Assembly: GCF_963583255.1 (NCBI RefSeq)
Contig: NC_084813.1
Span: forward strand, 1,055,001 to 1,119,000
DNA from: Pyrus communis
Lineage: Eukaryota > Streptophyta > Magnoliopsida > Rosales > Rosaceae
Direction of reading: 5' to 3'
Length of the DNA: 64,000 nucleotides
Of the stretch, positions 1 to 10,959 are shown in pieces. A program made the position numbers and the translations under genes. Position 1 is the stretch's first letter; each line of letters opens with the position of its first letter. A model generated the notes under the pieces. The model was not told where the DNA came from. It worked only from the letters and a program-made list of their open reading frames with translations, and made no database searches.

Positions 1-3000
1 GGAAATACTGATGAAGAACTTACAGTCTTACTAGCACACCATGATTCCAGTAGCCAACAAGATGTTTGGTATTTGGACTCTGGTGCAAGCAATCACATGT
101 GTGGAAAGAAGGAGTTTTTTGCCGAACTCAAAAAAGGGGCCTATGGATCTGTAAGTCTTGGTGACTCCTCAAAGTTGCCAGTTGAAGGCAAAGGGAAGAT
201 CAAGATCATCCAGAAGGATGGAAGAGAAGAATACATCTCCGATACCTACTACATACCAGGTATGAAGAGCAACATTCTGAGCATTGGTCAACTGCTCCAG
301 AAAGGGTACATTATACATATGGAGAACATGCTTCTCACTCTCAGGAATGCAAGGAGAAAGCTTATTGCACATGTTCGAATGTCAAAGAACCGGATGTTTC
401 CGTTGAATTTGAACACAAAGATTGGAAGCTGCAACATCGGTGTAATGGAAGATGAGTCATGGAAATGGCATCTTCGATTTGGCCATCTTAATTTCAATGG
501 CCTAAAGTTGCTGTCAAGTGGAGGAATGGTTCGTGGTCTACCCCAGATTGAAGCCACACGCCAAGTATGTGAAGGTTGTGTGCTTGGCAAGCAAGCACGA
601 CTATCGTTCCCTGTTGGTGATACATGGAGAGCAAAGGCACCACTGCAGTTGGTGCACACAGATATATGTGGTCCATTGGATCCCATGTCTTATGGAGGTA
701 ATAGGTATTTTATTACCTTCATTGATGATTTCAGTAGAAAGACTTGGGTCTATTTTCTCAAGGAGAAGTCAGCTGCCCTAAAAATTTTCAAGGAGTTCAA
801 GGCACTCACAGAGGCAGAAAGTAACCACAAACTTGTGGCTGTGAGATCAGATAGAGGTGGAGAGTACACCTCCAATGCTTTCCAAGCATACTGCAAGGAG
901 CAAGGAATTAGGCATCAACTTACTGCTGCCTATACCCCACAGCAAAATGGGATAGCCGAAAGAAAGAATCGAACCATCCTTGACATGACAAGGTCCATGC
1001 TTAAGGAGAAGAATTTGCCAAAAGAGTTATGGGCAGAAGCTGTAGCTTGTTCGATTTATTTGTTGAATCGATGTCCAACAAAGAGTGTCAAGAGGATGAC
1101 ACCACAAGAGGCTTGGAGTGGATACAAGCCGAATGTTACACACCTAAGAATTTTTGGGTGTGTTGGATATGCTCAAGTTCCAGAAGCCAAGAGGAGGAAA
1201 CTTGATGATAGAGGTGAGAAGTGTGTGTTTGTGGGCTATAGTGAAGAGTCCAAGGCATACAAGTTTTACAACCCACTAACTGGCAAACTAGTGGTTAGTA
1301 GAGATGTCATCTTCAGTGAGGAAGAGACATGGACGTGGAACAACAAAGAAGTCAGTAAAGAGAAGATCGTCTCCACTGATTTTGAAGAACCAGAAGTTGT
1401 ACCACCGATTGAGCAACAGCCTGCTCAAACAATCACAACAACTCCAGTGCACAGAATTGCAAGGAGTGGTCCTACATCTAGTGAGGAAAGCAGCTCCTCA
1501 ACTCCAGTGAGGTTAAGGAGTCTCACAGAGATTTATGGACAAGAAGAAGAAGAAGAAACCAACTTTTTCTGCTTGTATGCAGACCACGAGCCTTTCTCAT
1601 TCAATGAAGCTGTGGAAGAAGATTGTTGGAAGAAAGCCATGGAAGAAGAGATCCATGCCATCGAGAAGAATGACACTTGGGAGCTGACAAAGCTCCCACC
1701 AAATCAGAAGGCTATTGGTGTCAAGTGGGTTTACAAGATCAAACGCACTGCAGATGGGAGTGTGGATCGATACAAATCAAGGCTTGTAGCAAAGGGCTAC
1801 AAACAGAAGTATGGAGTGGACTATGATGAAGTCTATGCTCCAGTTGCGAGACTTGACACGGTAAGATTGCTAATCTCTCTTGCCGCACATCATAAATGGA
1901 AAATTTATCAACTAGATGTCAAGTCAGCCTTCCTTAATGGAGTACTTGAGGAAGAAGTGTACGTGGAACAACCGAAAGGCTTCCAAGTACAGGGAGAAGA
2001 AGATAAGGTGTATCGTTTGAAGAAGGCTTTGTACGGCCTCAAGCAAGCACCACGAGCTTGGAACTCAAGGATCGACAACTACCTTCACCAAAATGGATTT
2101 CAGAAATGTCCATACGAGCATTCAGTTTACATGAAGAATGGTGAAAAAAGGGGAGTTCTTAATTATTTGTCTCTATGTAGATGATTTATTGTTTACAGGA
2201 AACAATGAGGCAATGTTCCATGAGTTCAAGCAATCCATGTTCAGTGAATTCGAGATGACTGACAATGGATTAATGTCATACTTTCTTGGCATAGAAGTGA
2301 AGCAAGAAAGTGATGGTATCTACATCTCTCAACAAAGGTACATGAGAGACATATTGAAGAAGTTCAATATGGACAAGTGCAACACTGTCAATACCCCAGT
2401 CGCAACTGGATTGAAGCTGTCCAAAGGAGGAGAGGGTGAGTTTGTAAACTCAACAGTGTACAAAAGCCTCGTTGGAAGCCTAAGGTACCTTACAATCACA
2501 AGACCTGATATAGTTTATGGTGTTGGACTCGTGAGTCGATACATGGAAACACCAAGGGAGTCTCATTGGCTGGCCGCCAAGAGAATTTTGAGGTACATAA
2601 GAGGTACTCTAAACTATGGTCTATTTTATAATTTTGGTGAAGATGCAAAATTATTTGGTTATTCAGATAGTGATTGGGGAGGTGACCAAGATGAAAGGAA
2701 AAGCACAACTGGCTATGTGTTTTTTCTAGGATCAACAGCTTTCTCATGGACTTCAAAGAAGCAATCAATTGTTGCTTTGTCATCATGTGAAGCCGAGTAT
2801 GTTGCTGTAGCCTCAACCGTGTGTGAGGCAATTTGGTTAAGAAATCTGTTGAAGTCAGTGTGTCATCCACAAGTGGAATCGATTGTGATTCATGTAGATA
2901 ACGTGTCTGCAATCAAACTTGCAAAGAATCCTGTTCAACATGGAAGGAGCAAGCACATTGATACCAGGTTCCATTTTCTAAGGGACCATGTGAAGCAAAA

Positions 3001-3118
3001 GACAATTGAACTTGTCTACTGTCACACCAAGGAACAAGTGGCAGACATCTTCACAAAGCCATTGCCAATTGAAACATTCCGGCTACTGCGTGAAATGCTA
3101 GGAATGAAGGCGTTTTGA
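1..3118 (+). pseudogene. copia pol polyprotein, frameshifted in reverse transcriptase
   Basis: Frame 1 runs from the window edge to a stop at 2184. It carries the protease motif DSGAS (about 79-93), the GAG-pre-integrase segment WHLRFGHLN (about 466-495), the integrase core with [18 protein letters not shown] and SDRGGEY (about 650-960), and the start of RVT_2 with [11 protein letters not shown] and [10 protein letters not shown] (about 1905-2060). The frame then moves by one base in the run of six A and four G near 2145-2155. The other frame continues with CLYVDDLLF (about 2170-2196) and a copia RNase H (SDSDWGGD, KSTTGY, KHIDTRFHFLRDHV) to 3118. All domains are otherwise intact, so the break looks recent; a sequencing error in the homopolymer is the alternative. 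Confidence 0.93.
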
Positions 3119-3130
3119 TTTGAGGAGGTG
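3116..3130 (+). other. polypurine tract of the left copia element
   Basis: A purine-rich stretch, ending GAGGAGGTG, directly precedes the TGTTGG start of the LTR. This is the expected place for the plus-strand primer in an LTR retrotransposon. Confidence 0.8.
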
Positions 3131-3582
3131 TGTTGGAAATTCAAATCAAAACAGGATGTTGCTGCTAGCTATTGTTGAAAATCAATGTCAAAGTTAGGCA
3201 TGGAAAGTTAGGCAATGTTAGGTATGGTTGAATAAAAATTATTAGGTGCAATTAATGTGTTTTGTGTGGTAATAAATAATCTTAGTTTAATCATTTGGTT
3301 TGCTATAAATACCCAAGTTCTCAAGCATTGTAGATCATCCCATCCGAATCCCACTTCCAATTGTGAAGAAGCTTGTAAGCTTTCTTATTCCAACAGTTTG
3401 TAAACCTTTTTCATATATCAAAGTCCAAGTGTTTTGCCAAAGCTTGTTGCTTCCCTCCTTTCTCTATTTCTTTCTTTGTCCAATTTTATTTGAGAGTGCA
3501 AAGTGAAAGAGGTGTGATAGAGTTTGTAAACTTATCACCCACATATTTTGGTATTGAGTTAGTAAACTGTAAAATACCAACA
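3131..3582 (+). repeat. 3' LTR of the left copia element (452 bp)
   Basis: The LTR begins TGTTGGAAATTC after the polypurine tract and ends AAATACCAACA, a 6-bp terminal inverted repeat. A TATA-like TATAAATACC sits near 3304, so an outward transcript would run right, antisense to the NAC gene that starts its stop codon at 3711. Confidence 0.88.
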
Positions 3583-3708
3583 GATTTTGTGTCAATTTAC
3601 AATACAAATTGTGAAGATATATATGAACTTATAGCTATGGGTTAGGCTGAATTGTCCCCTCTCCCAAACCGACAAACTATTGTTAGAACCGAAATAAAAT
3701 GGTTGAGT

Positions 3709-6700
3709 TCAAGGGGAAATTATATTGTGGTTAGCCCACATGGTACCTAGAGCCAAAGAAACTGTGAGGAAAATCCCCATCTTCTTCAGAAACACACTAC
3801 AACTATTCCCACCTCTTATATTAACCAAGCAAACCTTTTCTTTTTTGTTGCTCCACTTAATTAATCCAAGTCCCTTCTTCTTATTGCTAATTTCAGAATT
3901 GCCGTTTTCTTCCACACTAGTTGCAGTTGTAGTTCTGGTGAAGGCATCCATCAATTTCTCATCTTCCATATGTTGCCCGAGAGAGAAGATCATGTGCATC
4001 AATATAAGTGTAACTGCACAAACAAGAGTGCTTGCAATTTTCCTCCATGGCCTTGTTGATTTGGCAATTCCGTCGAACTTTTCCATCACAAGTTCCTTGG
4101 ACCTCTCAAACAAAGAACCTCTATCCTCAGACTTTTTTTGCGCAACAACTCTCTCTACAAAAAAGTTCTGGCCGAAAACTGGGTTTAGATGGACCTTAAC
4201 TGTTTGTGAGGGCATTAACTGGTGAAAGAATGTTTCAGCCACCTGCCGAGTTGAAACAAACATGCCGTGATTAACTTGAATTTCTTCGATGACTTCAAAG
4301 CTTGGAGAAGGCGAATAATCATCCATGTTTCCATCATGGAGGAAGTTCTCGTTCGGGTCTTCATTGATGAAACTAAGTGAGAAATCATCATCATTTGCCT
4401 CATTATCATTGAGTTCCTTGATTAAGCCACTATGATGCCCGGTTTCTCCTGCAATTGAATCTTTTGTTAGCCGAAAATAAAGAAGAATTGCAATAACCTA
4501 AGTGTAAACCTGAAAGATAATTAAGAAATACAAATCTTGCATATACCTTGAATCTCGTACTGTTGCTCTTGTTCTTCCCTACGAAAAGATGAAATGTTTT
4601 CTATTGGAACTATCTTGTGTTCCTCCGTGAAACTCTATCCAATATCACAAGGGAGAATGTATATTAATATCAAGAAATAACAAATGAAGGTAATGCATTT
4701 AAATGGAAATCTAGCATTAGGGTTAGCAAGAGATCATATGCGCGCCAAGTATGATGGATGGTAAGTTGATAAGTTAAATTGTAATATACCTTCTCCAGAT
4801 CTTTGTCTGACATTCCTATCCATCTTAGATTCTCGGCTGTATTGTCCATCCTAAAATCATCCTCCAGGTCTCCAATCTCGATTGACCGTGTATACGAATT
4901 TCCCCATGTTTTGTCATCCACATATCTCATAGAATTCATGTGACCAGTAATCTGATTATACTGAGCATCTCGGTCAACCATAAAGCTAAAGTCATTGGCT
5001 GGAGGAGCATAGTTTCCACCCCATGTCTGATCCACAAGATTACTGGATTGATTGATCATTTCTTGAGAAACATGTGCAACTGAGAGAATTTCCTGCAAAG
5101 CATCAGTTTCAGTACTTGTGGTGTCAGGTGCAGGATTTGAGTATTGCATCGTTTTGAAGTCGGTGAGTCCAACTTGAGAGAAATCCTCCACTTCTAATGG
5201 AGGAAGTGAGAGTCGATGCTGCAGCCTTGCACATTCTAATGCAATATCAACCTGCAAGTAGGAAAATGTTGTGAGGAAAATAAACGAATAAAGGAAATGC
5301 ATTTGTCCAAAAAAACTAGCGTGTATCTTTTGTTGAACTCTCAAACAGAATCATTATATTTGTTTCTTTTTACGCTTTAAGTTGGTAATTCATAACTTTT
5401 GTCTAACTGTGTAATAATTTCTCTATATAACTTTTCATATATATTAAAATGAAAATTAATAATACCTTAGATGGAGGGTAGGGAATGTTTCCATGTGTAG
5501 AAATATGAGAAAATGAGGACGAGCAATTAAAAGCGTCTTTCGATAAGAACTGTGTCCATTTTCCATCACTTTTTCTACCCATGTCATCAAGTGAGTTTGT
5601 ATGAACAAAGTTTGGTGATGAAGAGCATGCATTGTTCATTTGCATCGGATAACTTGAGCTCTCGAAATCTTCACATCTTCCTCCATCAGAATACAGTTCA
5701 TTAACGCTAGATGAATGGTCACTGGTTAGCTGGTAACTAGTAGTACTTGTGCTACCATAATGCTCTCCTATCTTTGGCCCCGTTGCAGTCTTCTTAAAAA
5801 TACGGCATAGCGCATATGCGTCCTGTACGAATGCATATATATGTTTCAAAAATCTGTAATTAATTGCATGAGGGTTTTTATTACCATGAAATTTCAAACT
5901 GTGAATTTTGAGAAAGAATTAGAAAAGAACCTGAACCTGCAAGCCTTGTGCAGTTTCGCACTCCCTCTCGTCGAGGCGATATTCATGCATAACCCAATCG
6001 CTTCGAATCCCATGTGGTGCCCTTCCTCTGTAATAAACTAGGGTTTTCTTCATGCCTACAGCACGCGTCTGAGAGTTTACCTTCCGATCCTTTCCCGTCG
6101 CCTTCCAATATCCGGCTTTAGTTGCACGATTAGTCCTCGATCCGTTAGGGTACTTCCGATCTCGCGGACTGAAGAAATACCACTCCAGATCTTTGCTAGG
6201 CAATAATGACTTTCCTATATACGGCAATATTTCAGTTTGTTTTAAATTGGTTACAGTGAGTAAGTTATTAAAGCCAGAGAAAGGAATGACTATAGGGGAT
6301 CACATTTCATAATCAATGTGGTTACTGATTTGGTATGAAGGTGTCAGGAAAATATAGTCTAAAATTGTGGTTCGTCCACCGTTACTCCCTAAAAAATAAC
6401 AACAAAAATAATAACTATACCAACGACGACATAAGAAAGTACTAAGAAAAACATTGTCATTTGGAGGAGATCGATTCTCTCTTACAATCAAGATATAGTC
6501 TCAATGACGGTACCTGACTAATAGATGTTTGTTACGTGTTTAAAAAATAAAGCATCCATACAATAAACGCTTCTCATATCATAAATTGGAGACAAAAACG
6601 TATCTTTTCATTTGGAGTAGCAAGTGGATAAACATACAAGCAGTTGCATGGCTTAATTATCAACATATAATATTATCAATAATTAAGAATATTCTTTGTG

Positions 6701-7861
6701 GAAGCTTTAACATAACACTAAGACTGTATATGATTGTTCTTTTCAAGGCCTCCGTAGCCCAGAATCTAATCTTGGGAACACGTCACTCACAAGTTTAATT
6801 AATTAAGAACCAATAATGTAATAAAAGAATTTAAAGGGTTGTGAAGGAAGAAGTGCATGGAAAGCATTGCTTGGAACTCAATACCTATCGCACACAAAAA
6901 GCAATCCTTTTCTTTTTCCCTGCTAGCTTTTTTGACTTGGTTCATTCTTTGTCTTACTACAAAACTTGGTGTTCACAACAGGAACCCTAAAGATCGAGGG
7001 ACCGGTGTGTCGGTGGTTTTAAGTATTCTTTACACTCAATTTTTTTTTTATTATTAAAAACCCTAATGGATATTTAAAGGTTAAAAGTTCAGCATATTTG
7101 ACTCATAAAAGTAAAGCAAGTATTTCATCATTAGTTACAAAAAAATAAAATAAAATAAAATAAACATGTACTTAATTCATTGTTAAGTATTCCGATACGA
7201 GCGTAGTTGAACACAAATAAAGGATAAGGGTGCCCAAAGAAGGCAAAAGATCGAATTCCTTTTTTACATAAAACATCGGCCATAATCAATTATTCAATTA
7301 TGTTCGTGTTAATAATTTGGCACAAAACTGCAATGAACAAATTTATAAATAAGGGATTGTAGGAGAACTAACAATTTTAAAGACTAAAATGATGTTATTT
7401 CATCTGAAGCATTACATTAGGGGGTGGTGCAGCACTACTCTTGTTAACTTACGCACATGCCTCTCAATTTTCGAACATCGGATTGAATGAATTAATGAAG
7501 ATCAATGACAGAAATTAATGGGGGGCATGTGAGAGATAAAAAGAGATGTGCTTGAACAAATTAACAAGCTAACACTTAAACAAAATAACGAAGGAAAGAA
7601 TAAATATATAAATAGATAAGTAATTAATAAAACAATGAGAAATAAAGGGAAAGAAAGACAGTACTGGAAAAACAAATTATAAATACTGTTCAGAGGGAGT
7701 ATACCTGGTAAGTCCCATGGCTCACACTTGTAGAGATCAACTTCAGGGATGACCTCTAATTCGATCTTACGGCCATTAATCTTTCTTTTGAGGTAGTAAG
7801 CAACTAATTCCTCATCTGTGGGATGGAACCTAAAACCAGGAGGCAATGAAACAGGAGCCAT
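3709..7861 (-). CDS. NAC045: NAC transcription factor, NAC045/NAC086-like
   Basis: Six coding exons on the minus strand: 7705-7861, 5937-6214, 5466-5822, 4790-5251, 4547-4634 and 3709-4448, all with GT/AG borders, closing at 693 aa. The NAC domain covers about residues 5-156: [75 protein letters not shown]. The remainder is acidic, Ser/Asn-rich activation-type sequence. Two hydrophobic stretches (about 589-605 and 671-688) could anchor the C-terminus in a membrane, as in NTL-type NACs, but this is inferred. Arabidopsis NAC045/NAC086 act in sieve-element differentiation and enucleation; the assignment rests on the DNA-binding domain and on synteny. The first start is supported by the canonical [10 protein letters not shown]. 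The intron-2 donor is duplicated 6 nt apart (5937 or 5931). Confidence 0.93.
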
Positions 7862-8144
7862 GTATACTATGGACCTTCTTCTTCTTCCTCTTAATTATAA
7901 TAAAAGGGTACAACTGTTAGTAGCTAGCTAGCTTGGATGACAAGCCTCCTCAACCAAAATCAAGAATTGCACCCTGCAATAATCAATCAGCCACAAAACC
8001 CTAGTTATCAGAGGATATTAGAAATTATGATTAGTACAACACTCGTATATACGTGTTACATATAATACTATCATAGGTACGATTGTATACACGAAAACTA
8101 ACCTTGGCTAAGCTAGGAGGAAGAAGAAGATATGAAGATCCAAA

Positions 8145-8192
<48 letters not shown>
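7862..8192 (-). promoter_or_regulatory. NAC 5' leader with a probable leader intron and (GA)22 tract
   Basis: Upstream of the NAC start the minus strand shows a good donor (AAG|GTTAGT, exon edge 8103) and acceptor (TTGCAG|GGTGCA, exon edge 7973), suggesting an intron at 7974-8102 inside the 5' UTR. The putative leader exon then runs into a pure GA/TC microsatellite at 8148-8192. Further TC runs lie at 8405-8423. GA-rich leaders are common targets of BPC/GAGA-binding proteins in plants. The transcription start is not known. Confidence 0.55.
8148..8192. repeat. (GA)22 microsatellite
   Basis: 45 bases of uninterrupted GA dinucleotides in the NAC upstream region; likely polymorphic in length. 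Confidence 0.97.
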
Positions 8193-8194
<2 letters not shown>

Positions 8195-9233
8195 GTTGGA
8201 ATGTGGGGGTTGCTTGGGGTTTTGTTAATAAGAGAACAAAAAGGCAACGATGGAAAACGCAAGCAAATAAAGATGGGGAGGCTGCCACCCCCACCTGTTA
8301 TATTTCCTCTCTCCAGATCTCTCTGTACTTTAACTTTACAGATTTGTTTTTCCTCTACCAATCAACATGCATGATTCCTCTCATCGTTCTTTACAAGCTT
8401 AATCCATCTCTCTCTCTCTCTCTTCTTTTTCTTTGTCGCTCTCCCTCCATTGATCCCATGCTTCGATCTTGTCCTTTCTTGGAGGTGTCTTATTGGAGGC
8501 ATTACAGGCCCTTTGTGCAAACAAGTATCTTTTCTTAACGAGAAACCGCGGAAACGAATTTCGGCGGCGTTGTAACTCAAGACTGTCCTTTTCACATGCT
8601 CGTCCCCACTCTCCCCACATTCCTTCATCTCTTTTTCTTCCTAATAAGAACCGATTACAAAATTAATCAGTATCTTCCTTTTGTCTTTTCTAGTCATTGG
8701 TATAAGCCAACCCAACTAACAGTTTTTGCTTTCCACTTTTATGCATATCACATGCTTCTTGTTTTCTTCTTATGTCGAAGATTAATTATTTATCACTTGA
8801 CTTGACCCCTACAATTAACGAAACAGAAAATAGCATGTAGTTCTTCGTACTGCGTGGCAAAAAAGTACGTAATTCCGCTCATTGAGCGTGGTTACCAGGA
8901 GTAAGTGTTCACTAATTATAAAATGCCTCAAAGTGACAAAGGGTGAGGAATAGTGGTACGAAACCAAGGGAAACTTACATAGATGGCATGCAAGTATCCA
9001 CCAATGCGTAGAATATATGACTCTAAAAGACGGTAAAACCCAACACCAAAAGGAGAAAAAACTTATCTCAAGAGACGGTAAAACCACACATAAAGAGGCG
9101 TATTACGGGTTGTCCCACAGAGAAAATGGAACCTTTGTCTTAGGGATTTAGGTTAGATGTTCATGTTCTAATAGAAAATTCAGTCATTAACTATTGAATC
9201 AAACTTTGTAAATATATTAGAATAAATGTTATG
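8193..9233. other. NAC upstream intergenic DNA
   Basis: AT-rich sequence with a TC-rich block at 8403-8450 and no supportable gene. The open frames here come from the GA/TC tracts and show no domain. Confidence 0.6.
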
Positions 9234-9370
9234 TACTACTATGGTTTAGTATGTAATTAATCATCTCCACTTGTAAATGGGAGGTCTTAAGTTTGACTTT
9301 CGTAATTATTATGGTCAAACCATTGTGTGACAACCAAAATCTTTCTGTAACTATATTGTTGTATTGAAAA
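9234..9370 (+). repeat. degenerate tRNA-derived SINE
   Basis: This stretch matches the reverse strand of the element at 43567-43703: a TATGGTTTAGTATG segment, then CCACTTGTAAATGGGAGGTCTTAAGTTTGA, written here only as similarity to the box A to box B region of that copy. The box B equivalent (AAGTTTGACTT) is decayed. Confidence 0.5.
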
Positions 9371-10095
9371 AATTTATAGGTGAACTGGCCAAGAATCTTA
9401 GATGCATATATACGAAAATTCTCGCCGGCACATTTTTATTCACGAGTGTATGTACGATTGAGATTTAGTTAAATATCAAAAGTTCACAAATGAAAAAAAT
9501 GTGTGAATGAGCAAAGCTTCTGCCATATATATAGAAGGCCACAAAAGAAATTGCTCAACTCACAGTTAAAGGGTCCATGGTTCTTGCATGACACCAAACA
9601 ATGTGAAAATTTGAAAGTTTAAAATTTACAGTCTCATAAGATAGTAGTTCCATGTACATCCAAAATTGTCTATGAACACCCTTACTTTCTTGAAAACCAA
9701 AATTATTTTTTCTTTTTCTCTAGACACCCACAATTTTGTACAATAAGCTTAACCTTCTTTTAAACTCTGAAAAGTATATTGCCATTCCAACAAAAGTTTT
9801 CTGAAAACAATACGAAAATTTGCTGAGTGACCGCATCCATGACTCACGATCCGCCATGGCTGGCGGACTAAATCATCGGTGACCTCCGACTTGGGACCAC
9901 AGTATTAACTGCTGCCACTTTTAATTTGTTCAACACCCCCTCTCTCTTCTTCTATCTCACTTGATGTCCTTTGAATAAAAATGAAACTTTGAGTCGTAAG
10001 AAGAAACAGACATCAACTTCCTTCAAAAGCAAAATGAAAAGTCATAGAGTGAAAAACGACAGCAACATCATTCTTATAAATATAACCCCTTATTT
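9371..10095. other. intergenic DNA without recognisable gene
   Basis: AT-rich sequence between the degenerate SINE and the second copia element. The 85-codon frame at 9971-10228 runs into the LTR and shows no domain. Confidence 0.6.
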
Positions 10096-10756
10096 TGTTA
10101 AAATGACTGAATATTGTAAAGGCTATGAAATTGGCAGATTGAAAGATTTCGTATATTTCATTGACAAGAGTATATTGTACAATATATACATGATTAAGTC
10201 AACTAATCAACCCTACATTAATGGTTAGGAAACAGTGTCCCATATTTAGTGGGATTTGACTCAAATCTATTTAGGTAAAGAACAATACTTGACTACTCAA
10301 AGATGAGTAAGAACTCCTACTCAAAATTCTTAGTGTTTTAATCACAGAGCTTTGTGCTTATGATCAAAACTGTTCATATTATGAATCATAATGTAAAGAT
10401 CATCTATGTAAAAAATAAATTAAAACTAAGGTCGTTTAGTCAATCTATTATAGCAAATACATAGATGATTCATAATACTTTTACCAATACTGTTCATTTG
10501 TTTTTAAACAGTTTGATGACTAAACGACCTTAGTTTTAATTGTTTTTTTTTTTTTTTAATTTTGCAGAGACAATCTTTATAAGGTGATTTATAATATGAA
10601 CGATTCTGATTATAAACACGAAGTTCTATAAATTGACAACGAACAATTTTGAGAAATTTTGAGTAGGAGTACCTAATCATCTTTGAGTAGTCAAATATTG
10701 TTCTTTTATATAATACAAGATATATTACATATAATACCATATAATATTTCCTAATA
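10096..10756 (-). repeat. 3' LTR of the deleted copia element, with a foldback insertion
   Basis: Bases 10096-10276 and 10708-10756 align with the other LTR (for example the shared GAATATTGTAAAGGCT and AATCAACCCTACATTAATGG blocks). The 430 bp between them are absent from the sister LTR. Confidence 0.85.
10277..10707. mobile_element. Foldback/MITE-like insertion in the 3' LTR
   Basis: The ends are inverted copies: AAAGAACAATACTTGACTAC at the left, the complement of GTAGTCAAATATTGTTCTTT at the right, continuing through CTCCTACTCAAAAT for about 45 bp. Inner arms also pair (AACTAAGGTCGTTTAGTCAA at about 10425 with its complement at about 10512), so most of the insertion can fold into one long hairpin. 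The sister LTR lacks it. A clean target duplication is not visible. Confidence 0.75.
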
Positions 10757-10959
10757 CTCCCCCTCAAGTTGGAGAGTGAATATTTTGAAGTCCCAACTTG
10801 TCGTGTAGTGTCACAAATTGATCCTTCGCCAAGGCCTTCGTAAATAAATCTACTAACTGGAAACATGTAGGTACATGTGAAAGACTAATCATTCCAGCTT
10901 TCAGTTTTTTCTCGAACAATGTGACAATCAATTTCAATATGCTTCATTCACTCATGAAA

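Larger units (their letters stand above)
1..3582 (+). mobile_element. Ty1/copia LTR retrotransposon, 3' part (5' end outside window)
   Basis: The reading frame is open from the first base, then gives pol in the copia order (protease, integrase, reverse transcriptase, RNase H). A purine-rich tract lies just before an LTR that starts TGTTGG and ends CCAACA. The 5' LTR and most of gag lie left of the window, so the flanking duplication cannot be tested. Pol is broken by a frameshift near 2145-2160, so this copy is probably not autonomous. It ends only 126 bp from the stop codon of the convergent NAC gene. Confidence 0.95.

Noticed and set aside
8031..8538. Frames translated as long Ser-Leu or Arg-Glu repeats
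   Set aside because: Translations of the GA microsatellite only.
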